From positions 1 to 13,982 of the forward strand of contig JAFAHH010000372.1 of the NCBI GenBank assembly GCA_019237355.1: DNA of 13,982 nt, read 5' to 3'. This DNA is from Acetobacteraceae bacterium (lineage in GTDB: Bacteria > Pseudomonadota > Alphaproteobacteria > Acetobacterales > Acetobacteraceae). Made by a program: the position numbers and the translations under genes. Below are positions 7,393 to 13,982 of this stretch, one piece after another. The first letter of the stretch is position 1, and each line of letters begins with the position of its first letter. The notes under the pieces are model-generated. The model was not told the DNA's origin and did no database searches. It saw only the letters and a program-made list of their open reading frames with translations.

Positions 7393-7716
7393 ATGGCCAA
7401 GATGATAATGCTGAAGCACAAAGAAAGCGGATTGATGAAGCGGGGCTACTACGGCTTCTCCTGGACGACGCTTTTCTTCGGCTTTTGGCCCGCTCTCTTT
7501 CGCGCTGACTTCGCAACGTTTTTAGGGTCTCTCGCCGTCTACCTGGTCCTTGGACTTGCGACTTTTGGCATCGGAAGTTTGTTGGCCGGCATCGTTTGGG
7601 CGTTCCTTTACAATCGCTATTACACGAGCCGCCTTCTGGAACGCGGTTACCGATTCGATGGCTCCCCCGCCGGTATTGCTGAGGCGAGCGCAAGACTCGG
7701 GGTCGCTACGATTTGA
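7393..7716 (+). CDS. Small membrane protein, HrgC/DUF2628-like, 107 aa
   Basis: The protein starts with a short polar segment (LKHKESGLMKRGYYGFSWTT), followed by FFGFWPALFRADF, a clearly hydrophobic stretch of about 35 residues (about 43-78) that could form one or two membrane helices, and then YNRYYTSRLLERGYRF. This arrangement of an aromatic-rich GFSWTTLFFGFWPALFR block and a YN..Y...LL..GY ending resembles small bacterial membrane proteins annotated as HrgC or DUF2628. I make that assignment from memory of the pattern only, and no function is established. The ATG has AAGGGA five bases upstream. It heads a + strand file of small membrane-protein genes ending at 8107 and is divergent from the MmgE/PrpD operon. 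Confidence 0.8.
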   Translation: MAKMIMLKHKESGLMKRGYYGFSWTTLFFGFWPALFRADFATFLGSLAVYLVLGLATFGIGSLLAGIVWAFLYNRYYTSRLLERGYRFDGSPAGIAEASARLGVATI

Positions 7717-7769
7717 TAGAGAAATGGCGCAGACTGCCACGCGTCTGACCAGCATGCTCGGGAGGCGCA

Positions 7770-7946
7770 GTGAGCCTCGTACATAACGAGCGGATCAAAC
7801 TCTTGGCAACTGCGTCGAACAACCGGGGAGTCGGCGCGATCCTGGCTGGGGCGATGGCGCCGATTGTCGGCCGGGCGCTCGGTGGTCCGGCGCATGTCGT
7901 TGCCTGGCTGGTGTTCGGCACCGATCTGATGACCCTGGCTCGATAA
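7770..7946 (+). CDS. Small probable membrane protein, 58 aa, GTG start
   Basis: This short frame starts at GTG 7770, with GGGAGG at 7760-7765 four bases upstream, and ends at TAA 7944-7946. The product begins with a polar segment VSLVHNERIKLLATASNNRG. It then becomes hydrophobic (GAILAGAMAPIVGRALG and HVVAWLVFGTDLMTLA), consistent with one long or two short membrane segments. The NERIKLLAT start followed by a glycine/alanine-rich helix recalls small hypothetical membrane proteins found in alphaproteobacteria, but I cannot name a family. It lies 53 bp after the HrgC-like gene and 20 bp before the next small frame, in the same direction, so co-transcription is likely. The good ribosome binding site and the hydrophobic pattern are the grounds for calling it real. 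Confidence 0.6.
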   Translation: MSLVHNERIKLLATASNNRGVGAILAGAMAPIVGRALGGPAHVVAWLVFGTDLMTLAR

Positions 7947-7966
7947 CACTCGGGAGGCTTAGGGAA

Positions 7967-8107
7967 ATGAGCCTGCAAACCTAGTGGCTGGTTGTGCCGC
8001 TGGCTGGCATTGGCCTATCCGGGCTCCGCTGGCTCGCTCTGTGGCTGGCGCGGCCGCGCGAGAGGACGGCCCAAACCGAGCACCCCGAGGTCCCAACGGC
8101 TCGCTGA
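7967..8107 (+). pseudogene. Small membrane-protein frame interrupted by an in-frame amber codon
   Basis: From ATG 7967 the frame reads MSLQT, then TAG at 7982-7984, then continues in the same frame for 40 codons to TGA at 8105-8107. The continuation is WLVVPLAGIGLSGLRWLALW and then LARPRERTAQTEHPEVPTAR: a single hydrophobic helix followed by a basic/polar tail, as expected of a small single-pass protein. A purine-rich GGGAGG/AGGG region precedes the ATG. One base change (for example TAG from CAG or TGG) would restore a 46-residue protein, so I read it as a recently broken gene. A GTG at 7994 could still give a shortened product. A sequencing error or amber read-through are alternatives. Confidence 0.4.
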
Positions 8108-8125
8108 CCGCCGGTTTACCGGCGG
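8108..8125. terminator. Hairpin between the convergent small-protein file and thrC
   Basis: CCGCCGG and CCGGCGG form a perfect 7-bp GC-rich stem with a TTTA loop. It starts right after the TGA at 8105-8107 and ends just before the thrC stop at 8128-8130. There is no long T tract on either strand, so it may act as a bidirectional or weak terminator, or as a message-stabilising hairpin. Confidence 0.6.
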
Positions 8126-8127
8126 TC

Positions 8128-9525
8128 CTATTGGATCCGGCGCGCCAGCCGCCGCACCTCTTCCTGCACAGCGGCCAAGTCATTGCGCAGCACGACATAG
8201 CATTCCTCAGCCTCAAGCAGCCCGCCCAAGTGCGGCGGCAGCTTGGGGGTGACGCCCGTTGCCCGTCGCACGGCATCGGGGAATTTGGTCGGGTGGGCCG
8301 TCGCAGCCGCGATGGTGGGCACCGGCTTGACCGAAAGCGCCCGGCCGGCCGCGATCCCGATCGCGGTATGCGGGTCGGCCAAATAGCCGCTTGCCTGGTA
8401 CACCCGGCGCATCTCCTCCGCAGTCTCCGTGTCATTGAGCCTGAAGCCGTGGAATAAGGTGCGCGCCCGGTCCCAGACAGGTTCGGGCACGACCATTCGG
8501 CCCGCCTTTCGAAACCCCGCAATCGCGGCGTCCGTTGCCTCCGCATTGCGGCATAGCAGTTCGAATAAGAGCCGCTCGAAATTGGAGCTGACCTGAATGT
8601 CCATGCTCGGGGAAAGCGAAGGCTCCACATCCCGGACCGACATATCGTTGGACTGAAGGAAACGGAACAAGATGTCGTTTCTATTGGAACCGACGATGAG
8701 CCGGGCCACCGGTAGCCCCATCCGCCGCGCGACCCAGGCGGCCAGCACATTGCCGAAATTGCCGGTCGGCACGCTGAACGAGACTTCGCGATCGGGCGCG
8801 CCCAGCGCCAGTGCAGCGTACGCATAGTATGGAATCTGTGCCACAACTCGCGCCCAATTGATCGAGTTGACCGCAGCCAGCCGCATCTCTTGCCGGAACG
8901 GGGCATCGGCAAACATCGCCTTTACCAGGTCCTGGCAATCATCGAAGGTTCCTTCGATGGCGATGTTCGCAACATTCGGCGCAGCGACGGTGGTCATTTG
9001 CCGCCGCTGGACCTCGCTCACCCGGCCATAAGGATGAAGGATCGCAATATCGATCCGGTCCCGCCCCGCGAATGCCTCAAGCGCCGCCGAGCCCGTATCG
9101 CCGGAAGTGGCGCCGACAACGGTGATCCGCCAATCGTGCTCGCGTAGCACATAATCGAACAATCGTCCCAGCAATTGCATGGCCATATCTTTAAACGCGA
9201 GGGTGGGGCCATGAAATAATTCGAGCGCGAATAAACTGGTCTCGATCTGGCGCAGGGGCGCGATCGCAGGATGGTAGAACTGTGCATAGGCTTCCCGGCA
9301 AAGGCATCGCAGGGTTTCGGCCGGGATTGCAGCGCCGATGAACGGGTGAATCACCCGCGCTGCAAGTTCGCCGTATTCCAAGCCACGAAGTGCGCGCCAA
9401 TCGGGCGGCGCGAATTGCGGCCATTCCTCGGGTACGAACAGGCCGCCATCTTCGGCCAAGCCGGCCAAAAGCACGCCCGCGAAATCCCGGACCTCAGCCC
9501 GGCCACGTGTCGATACATAACGCAT
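8128..9525 (-). CDS. thrC: Threonine synthase
   Basis: The enzyme converts O-phospho-L-homoserine to threonine and phosphate, using PLP, in the last step of threonine synthesis. The N-terminus MRYVSTRGRA and the LAEDGGLFVPEEWP segment are typical of the proteobacterial form. The PLP lysine is Lys112 in HGPTLAFKDMA, and the phosphate-binding loop is SGDTGSAA (141-148). PTGNFGN and VGSNRND segments follow in the PLP fold. The predicted length is 465 residues, normal for the family. The frame also allows a GTG at 9549 (8 more residues), but neither start has a strong ribosome binding site; I prefer the ATG at 9525 because family members begin with MRY. It is transcribed alone here, divergent from glgX, with no hom or thrB gene beside it. 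Confidence 0.95.
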   Translation of the reverse strand: MRYVSTRGRAEVRDFAGVLLAGLAEDGGLFVPEEWPQFAPPDWRALRGLEYGELAARVIHPFIGAAIPAETLRCLCREAYAQFYHPAIAPLRQIETSLFALELFHGPTLAFKDMAMQLLGRLFDYVLREHDWRITVVGATSGDTGSAALEAFAGRDRIDIAILHPYGRVSEVQRRQMTTVAAPNVANIAIEGTFDDCQDLVKAMFADAPFRQEMRLAAVNSINWARVVAQIPYYAYAALALGAPDREVSFSVPTGNFGNVLAAWVARRMGLPVARLIVGSNRNDILFRFLQSNDMSVRDVEPSLSPSMDIQVSSNFERLLFELLCRNAEATDAAIAGFRKAGRMVVPEPVWDRARTLFHGFRLNDTETAEEMRRVYQASGYLADPHTAIGIAAGRALSVKPVPTIAAATAHPTKFPDAVRRATGVTPKLPPHLGGLLEAEECYVVLRNDLAAVQEEVRRLARRIQ

Positions 9526-9589
9526 CTCCGCACCATACGCAGCATGCACCCCGAGCGCGAGGGGTTAGCCGTCAACGCTACACAAGGCT

Positions 9590-9619
9590 TTGTCATGCAA
9601 CCGAGCGCACTGTTAGAAG
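9590..9619 (+). promoter_or_regulatory. Weak candidate promoter upstream of glgX
   Basis: TTGTCA at 9590-9595 matches the -35 consensus at five of six positions. TAGAAG at 9614-9619 is a poor -10 match, 18 bp downstream. It lies in the roughly 100-bp divergent spacer between thrC and glgX. An AAGG eight bases before the glgX ATG could serve as the ribosome binding site. Confidence 0.2.
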
Positions 9620-9628
9620 GTTAGGTTA

Positions 9629-11770
9629 ATGAATTTCGGGGGGAATGCGGCTTTGGCACCAACCGCATCAAGGACACGCGTGACCGAAGGCGAGCCGCAC
9701 CCGCTTGGTGCGACGTGGGACGGGTTGGGCGTTAATTTTGCGCTTTTCTCAGCGCATGCGACAAAAGTAGAGCTCTGCCTGTTCGATGCGCGAGGCGAGC
9801 GCGAACTCGAGCGCATCGAGCTGCCGGAATTTACGGACGAGGTCTGGCACGGATATCTGCCCGACGCGCGGCCGGGCACGATTTACGCCTACCGGGTGCA
9901 TGGAAGCTATGAACCGAAGAATGGGCACCGGTTCAACCCGAACAAATTGCTCCTCGATCCGTATGCGAAGGGGCATATCGGCTCACTCCGGTGGGGGCCG
10001 GAAGTGTTTGGGTACGTTCTGGAATCCGAGGACGATACGACCTTCGACACGCGCGATAGCGCGCACAACATGCCGAAATGCCGGGTTGTCGATCCGGCGT
10101 TTACTTGGGGGCGGGACCAGCCGCCGCGTGTGGCTTGGGAGCACACGATCATTTACGAAGCGCATGTGCGCGGCCTGACCCGGCTCCATCCGGCGGTCCC
10201 ACCGCGGCTGCGCGGAACCTTCGCGGGACTCGCGGTGAAGGAGCTGGTGGACTACCTTCGCAACCTCGGGGTAAGCGCGATCGAGCTGCTGCCGATCCAT
10301 ACTTTTATCAATGATAGTATGCTGTTGGACAAGGGGCTTACGAATTACTGGGGATATAACTCGATCGGTTTTTTTGCTCCTGATCCGCGCTACCTCGCTT
10401 CCCATTCGACAGGTGAATTCAAGGCAATGGTTGCGCATCTGCACGCAGCCGGCCTCGAAGTGATCCTTGATGTCGTCTACAATCATACGGCCGAGGGAAA
10501 TGAGCGGGGCGCCACCCTTTCGTTCCGCGGAATCGATAACGCCAGTTACTATCGCCTGATTCCGGAGGAGAGACGATACTACATCAACGACACCGGTACC
10601 GGCAATACGCTGAACCTATCGCATCCGCGGGTGCTGCAGATGGTGACGGACAGCCTGCGCTACTGGGTGCAGGAGATGCATGTGGATGGATTCCGCTTCG
10701 ATCTGGCGACCATCTTGGGCCGGGAGCCTTACGGGTTCGATGAGGGCGGGGGCTTCCTCGATTCCTGTCGTCAGGATCCGGTGCTTTCCTCGGTCAAGTT
10801 GATTGCGGAGCCGTGGGATTGCGGGCCCGGCGGCTATCAGGTCGGGGGATTCCCGCCGGGCTGGGCGGAGTGGAATGACCGGTTCCGGGATGTCGTTCGA
10901 TCTTTCTGGAAGGGAGATCCCGGCATGGCGCCCCGCCTTGCCTCAAGGCTTTCCGCGTCGGCCGATATCTTCAACCGGCGCGGCCGTAAGCCGTGGGCCA
11001 GCGTGAATTTCATTACGGCGCATGACGGTTTCACGCTGCACGACGTCGTCTCCTATAACGAGAAGCATAACGAAGCGAATGGGGAGGATAACCGCGACGG
11101 CCATTCCGATAACCGGAGCTGGAATTGCGGCGAGGAAGGCCCAACCAACGACCCGGCGATCCGCGCCCTCCGGGAGAAGCAAAAGCGCAACTTGCTCGCG
11201 ACTTTGCTGCTCTCCCAAGGCACGCCCATGCTCCTCGGCGGGGACGAGCTGTGCCGCACCCAGCGCGGCAACAACAATGCTTATTGCCAGGATAATGAGA
11301 TTAGCTGGGTCGATTGGCACATCGGGGCTGACGGTCGCGCAGTGCAGGAATTCGTCCGCAAGCTGACGAGCCTGCGGCATCAATACCCGATCCTTCGCCG
11401 CGGGCGGTTTTTCAGCGGCGAGTACAACGAAGCGGTTGGGGTGAAGGACGTGACCTGGATCAATGCCTCAGGCGCGGAAATGCGGTCGGAGGATTGGCAA
11501 GACCCGAACACGCGCTGCTTCGGTATGCTGATGGACGGCCGGGCCCAGGCCACCGGCATTCGCAAGCCCGCGAGCGACGCGACCCTGCTCTTAATAGTCA
11601 ATGCCCATCATGATGTCGTGCCGTTCACCTTGCCCGAAACGGCCGGCGGCCGGCGTTGGTCGGTGGTGTTCGACACGCAGGTGCCCGGCGGCGACCACCC
11701 GGAATACGGCATGGGCGATCTTTACGATGTCGCTGGCCGGAGCGCCGTACTCTACCTGCTGCGTGCGTGA
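9629..11770 (+). CDS. glgX: Glycogen debranching enzyme (isoamylase-type, GlgX)
   Basis: This 713-residue GH13 enzyme hydrolyses alpha-1,6 branch links in phosphorylase-limit glycogen. An N-terminal CBM48/E-set domain occupies about residues 20-110 (HPLGATWDGLGVNFALFS, then WHGYLPDARPGTIYAYRVHG). The catalytic barrel shows the four GH13 regions: DVVYNH from Asp281, GFRFDL with the nucleophile Asp358, IAEPWD with the acid/base Glu394, and FITAHDG with His465-Asp466. Further GlgX-type markers are YEAHVRGLT, NYWGYNSIGFFAPD, NCGEEGPT and LLGGDELCRTQRGNNNAYCQ. The C-terminal beta domain (from about residue 600) ends near the stop. The length suits the GlgX/TreX group. No glgA, glgB, glgC or glgP gene is adjacent, so it is separated from other glycogen genes here. 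It lies 54 bp before the decarboxylase gene on the same strand. Confidence 0.96.
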   Translation: MNFGGNAALAPTASRTRVTEGEPHPLGATWDGLGVNFALFSAHATKVELCLFDARGERELERIELPEFTDEVWHGYLPDARPGTIYAYRVHGSYEPKNGHRFNPNKLLLDPYAKGHIGSLRWGPEVFGYVLESEDDTTFDTRDSAHNMPKCRVVDPAFTWGRDQPPRVAWEHTIIYEAHVRGLTRLHPAVPPRLRGTFAGLAVKELVDYLRNLGVSAIELLPIHTFINDSMLLDKGLTNYWGYNSIGFFAPDPRYLASHSTGEFKAMVAHLHAAGLEVILDVVYNHTAEGNERGATLSFRGIDNASYYRLIPEERRYYINDTGTGNTLNLSHPRVLQMVTDSLRYWVQEMHVDGFRFDLATILGREPYGFDEGGGFLDSCRQDPVLSSVKLIAEPWDCGPGGYQVGGFPPGWAEWNDRFRDVVRSFWKGDPGMAPRLASRLSASADIFNRRGRKPWASVNFITAHDGFTLHDVVSYNEKHNEANGEDNRDGHSDNRSWNCGEEGPTNDPAIRALREKQKRNLLATLLLSQGTPMLLGGDELCRTQRGNNNAYCQDNEISWVDWHIGADGRAVQEFVRKLTSLRHQYPILRRGRFFSGEYNEAVGVKDVTWINASGAEMRSEDWQDPNTRCFGMLMDGRAQATGIRKPASDATLLLIVNAHHDVVPFTLPETAGGRRWSVVFDTQVPGGDHPEYGMGDLYDVAGRSAVLYLLRA

Positions 11771-11824
11771 CGGACTGACAATGGGGTCGGCCGCAATGTA
11801 AGCTCTACAACCGAGAGGGCTAGC

Positions 11825-13447
11825 ATGAATGCCCCAAACACGTTCGCCAGCACCGGCATGGTTACGGTCCGCGAAGCGACGCTGAACTTGCTCCGCGCGC
11901 TCGGCATGACCACCGTGTTCGGCAATCCAGGCTCGACGGAGCTGCCTTTCCTCAACGACTGGCCGAATGATTTCCGCTACATCCTGGGGCTTCAGGAAGG
12001 GTCGGTCGTGGCAATGGCAGACGGCTACGCGCGGGCGACCCGCCGGGCGGCGTTCTGCAACCTGCATTCGGCCGTCGGGCTTGGGCATGCGCTGGGCAAC
12101 ATTTTCACGGCCTTTCGTAATCAAACCCCGCTGGTAATCACCGCGGGCCAGCAAGTCCGCGCCCTGCTTCCCCTTCAGCCGTTTCTGGGCGCCGATGAAG
12201 CCGTCCAGTTTCCCAAGCCTTACGTGAAATGGAGCTGTGAGCCGGCCCGGGCTGAGGATGTGCCGGCGGCGCTGGCCCACGCCTATTACGTCGCCATGCA
12301 GCGGCCTTGTGGCCCGACCTTCCTCTCCATCCCGATCGATGATTGGGCGGCGCACACCCACCGTGTCGTGCCGCGGGAGGTGAGCCGCGACGCAGGGCCC
12401 GACCCGGCCATGCTGGACACCCTAGCCCTGGCCCTTCGCGCGGCAGCGCGCCCCGCCTTCGTCATTGGCCCGGAAGTCGATATGGAGGAGGTCGGCGACC
12501 TAGCGCTCGCACTTGCCGAGCGGGCGCGCGCTCCGGTATGGGCCAGCCCGTTCTCCTGCGCGGTTAGCTTCCCCGAGGAGCATCCGCTGTTCGCCGGGTT
12601 CTTACCGGCCGCACCAGAGCCGGTCTCCGCGACGCTATCCGGGTACGATCTGATCCTGGTCCTCGGGGCCCCGGTGTTCACCTTCCATGTCGGGGGTGAA
12701 TGCTCCCTGTTCAGCAGCACCATTCCGATCTTCCAGATCACGGCGGACGGCAATGGCGCGGCATCATCCCCGGCAGGGACGAGCATCATCGCCAGCCTTC
12801 GCCTCGCGCTGCCGGCGCTTCTCGAACGGGTTCCTCAGACCACCCGGCCGGGCCCTGACCCACGCCTGCGCCCGACACCTCCCCCAGCGACCGACCCCAT
12901 CTCGGCCGAGTTCCTGATGCACACTCTCGCCGCGACACGGCCCGATGGCGCCATCATTGTGGAGGAGGCGCCCTCGCATCGGCCCGCGATGCAGGCGCAT
13001 TTGCCAATGCCGGGGTTCGGGACCTTCTACACGATGGCAAGCGGCGGGTTGGGGTACTCACTCCCGGCCTCGGTGGGGGTTTCGCTTGCCAAACCCGATC
13101 GCCGGGTAATTTGCCTCATAGGCGACGGCTCAATCATGTACTCGGTGCAAGCACTATGGACTGCCGCCCAGCACCAGCTCCCGCTGACCGTGGTTGTGAT
13201 CAACAATGGCGGCTATGGCGCAATGCGGGCGTTCAGCCAGGTGCTCAAGGTGAGGAGCCCACCGGGGATCGATCTGCCGGGGCTCGATTTTGTGAAGCTC
13301 GCCGCAGGCATGGGGTGCCCGGGGACGCGGATCACTGGGGCGCAAGAGCTGGCGGAGGGCTTACAGCACGCATTCCAGGCGCCCGGCCCGGTGCTGGTCG
13401 AGGTGCCGGTCGATCCGGCGATCCCGAAACTTTACGACGAGGCATAA
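11825..13447 (+). CDS. mdlC: Benzoylformate decarboxylase-type ThDP enzyme
   Basis: This 540-residue thiamine-diphosphate enzyme closely follows the layout of Pseudomonas benzoylformate decarboxylase, which turns benzoylformate into benzaldehyde and CO2 in the mandelate pathway. The expected active-site residues are present with near-identical spacing: Ser37 in VFGNPGSTELPF, Glu58 in LQEGSVVAMADGYA, His81 in NLHSAVG and His288 in GAPVFTFHVG. They correspond to Ser26, Glu47, His70 and His281 of the Pseudomonas enzyme. The Mg/ThDP motif runs from GDGS (433-436) to NNGGYGAM (460-467). A GAGAGGG site lies five bases before the ATG. No mandelate dehydrogenase or benzaldehyde dehydrogenase gene is adjacent. 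Related family members act on other 2-oxo acids, so the substrate is likely but not proven. The gene is followed by an IS1380 remnant. Confidence 0.88.
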   Translation: MNAPNTFASTGMVTVREATLNLLRALGMTTVFGNPGSTELPFLNDWPNDFRYILGLQEGSVVAMADGYARATRRAAFCNLHSAVGLGHALGNIFTAFRNQTPLVITAGQQVRALLPLQPFLGADEAVQFPKPYVKWSCEPARAEDVPAALAHAYYVAMQRPCGPTFLSIPIDDWAAHTHRVVPREVSRDAGPDPAMLDTLALALRAAARPAFVIGPEVDMEEVGDLALALAERARAPVWASPFSCAVSFPEEHPLFAGFLPAAPEPVSATLSGYDLILVLGAPVFTFHVGGECSLFSSTIPIFQITADGNGAASSPAGTSIIASLRLALPALLERVPQTTRPGPDPRLRPTPPPATDPISAEFLMHTLAATRPDGAIIVEEAPSHRPAMQAHLPMPGFGTFYTMASGGLGYSLPASVGVSLAKPDRRVICLIGDGSIMYSVQALWTAAQHQLPLTVVVINNGGYGAMRAFSQVLKVRSPPGIDLPGLDFVKLAAGMGCPGTRITGAQELAEGLQHAFQAPGPVLVEVPVDPAIPKLYDEA

Positions 13448-13465
13448 GCGCGCGGGGAAGGCCGA

Positions 13466-13504
13466 GATCGCCGAATTCGCTGACCTTCGCTGGACGATCG
13501 CCGA
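13466..13504 (+). repeat. Short nested direct repeats at the mdlC-IS1380 junction
   Basis: GATCGCCGA occurs at 13466-13474 and 13496-13504 (30-bp period). TTCGCTG occurs at 13476-13482 and 13486-13492 (10-bp period). They lie between the mdlC stop and the first recognisable transposase codons. They may be traces of a local duplication at an insertion or deletion junction, or chance in GC-rich DNA. Confidence 0.3.
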
Positions 13505-13982
13505 TACTGTAAGCAACATTACCCGTTTCACAATCGGCCGGAGCGCATCGAGGGGGCAGGCGGGGACTGCCGGTTCATACCGGCTTCGTTGGGCCGAAAT
13601 CCGGTTCTCGACGTCGATAGCACGATCAAGCCGCTCTATGGTGAGCAGGAAGGTGCGGTAGTTAGTTACAATCTGCACAAACCTGGACGGCCGTCGCACT
13701 GTTACCACACCTATATGATATCGAACTTGCGCCTGCTGCTGAGTGTCGCTGTGCAGCCGGGCGACCAGCACCCGACCCCGCATGCGGCGGACGGGCTGTG
13801 GTCGCTGCTCGACCGTCTTGGCCGGGCACGCTGGCCGGCCCTGGTGCGCGGCGATGCCGAATGGGGCAATGAGCCGGTGATGTCACGCGCCGAGCGGGAA
13901 GGCTTAGCGTATTTGTTCCGCCTGCGCACGACGACCAATGTCAAGCGGGCGCTCGAGAGAGCCATGGCTGAGCACGACTGGA
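13484..13982 (+). pseudogene. IS1380-family transposase fragment, N-terminal part missing, runs off window
   Basis: The frame is open from 13484 to the window end, but recognisable transposase sequence begins only near 13601. It reads VLDVDSTIKPLYGEQEGAVV, then YNLHKPGRPSHCYHTY, GLWSLLDRLGRARWPALVRG, DAEWGNEPVMSRAEREGL, YLFRLRTTTNVKRALER. These are the core blocks of IS1380-type DDE transposases. The first catalytic Asp is in DVDST (13610-13618), and a second candidate Asp is in RGDAEWG (13853-13855). Intact family members carry roughly 130-150 residues before DVDST, yet mdlC ends only about 150 bp upstream. No ATG occurs in frame before 13715, so the 5' part of the element, including its left inverted repeat, is missing. 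The true C-terminus is beyond the window. It was probably left by a deletion or incomplete copy and is likely inactive. Confidence 0.82.

Noticed and set aside
7176..7421. Upstream extension of the MmgE/PrpD frame to 7421
   Set aside because: The strong ribosome binding site and twin-arginine signal at the ATG at 7175 argue for the shorter protein. The extension overlaps the start of the divergent gene and the palindromes.
7724..7786. 20-aa frame starting MAQTATRL between the HrgC-like gene and the 58-aa gene
   Set aside because: It is very short, overlaps the better supported GTG start at 7770, and shows no ribosome binding site or motif.
7984..8457. 157-aa + strand frame overlapping the thrC 3' end
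   Set aside because: It is antisense to thrC for most of its length, and the amber-interrupted small frame explains the region better.
7959..8912. 317-aa reverse-strand frame overlapping thrC
   Set aside because: It lies on the same strand as thrC in another frame, is Arg/Ser/Pro rich with no domain, and is a typical out-of-frame shadow.
9547..9549. GTG alternative start for thrC
   Set aside because: It adds eight residues that the family does not have, and no ribosome binding site precedes it.
9550..9565. Possible hairpin CCCC...GGGG upstream of thrC
   Set aside because: Only four base pairs match at the ends and the interior does not pair, so it is not a credible operator or terminator.
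11591..12361. 256-aa reverse-strand frame spanning the glgX end and mdlC start
   Set aside because: It is antisense to two well-supported genes and lacks recognisable motifs.

Overview
This window is a high-GC, densely coding stretch of bacterial chromosome. The gene content fits an alphaproteobacterium, possibly of the Rhodospirillales/Acetobacteraceae type: a serine-glyoxylate-type aminotransferase, a threonine synthase that opens with MRYVSTRG, a Tat-exported MmgE/PrpD protein and an IS1380-type transposase. That placement is an inference from protein style. There is no rRNA or other marker gene, and no tRNA or CRISPR array was seen.

Layout. (1) Positions 1-4238, + strand: a tight run of four genes. 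These are the C-terminal part of a PLP aminotransferase (cut by the window edge), an ACS-type MFS transporter (2-bp gap), phenylacetate-CoA ligase PaaK (47-bp overlap with the transporter) and an SGNH/GDSL-type hydrolase (8-bp gap). (2) Positions 4241-7175, - strand: a three-gene operon. Reading from its 5' end it encodes a Tat-signal MmgE/PrpD protein, a 107-residue unknown protein and a PaaE-type FAD/[2Fe-2S] reductase. It meets region 1 tail to tail with only 2 bp between the stop codons. (3) Positions 7176-7392: a divergent intergenic region with two operator-like palindromes. (4) Positions 7393-8107, + strand: a file of small membrane-protein genes. These are a 107-residue HrgC/DUF2628-like protein, a 58-residue GTG-start protein, and a 46-residue reading frame broken by an amber codon at position 6. 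A perfect hairpin at 8108-8125 closes the file. (5) Positions 8128-9525, - strand: threonine synthase (thrC). (6) Positions 9629-13447, + strand: glycogen debranching enzyme (glgX), then a benzoylformate-decarboxylase-type ThDP enzyme with all four expected catalytic residues. (7) Positions 13448-13982: a short spacer, then an IS1380-family transposase fragment that lacks its N-terminal part and runs off the right edge.

How the genes may work together. Three proteins point to aromatic acid metabolism, but no complete pathway is present. PaaK activates phenylacetate, the PaaE-like protein is the electron-transfer subunit type of phenylacetyl-CoA epoxidase, and the benzoylformate-decarboxylase homologue acts on 2-oxo aryl acids. 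The oxygenase subunits PaaA, B, C and D and the ring-opening genes are not here. The co-translated MFS-PaaK pair looks like an uptake-plus-CoA-activation module for an aryl acid. The PaaE-like gene sits in a separate operon with an exported MmgE/PrpD protein, so its partner is not evident. thrC and glgX are ordinary housekeeping genes.

The least explained parts are the small membrane-protein file with its amber-interrupted member, the MmgE/PrpD-unknown-PaaE operon, and the GDSL-family protein with substitutions in two signature blocks. I found no clear evidence of a complete new defence or mobile system.
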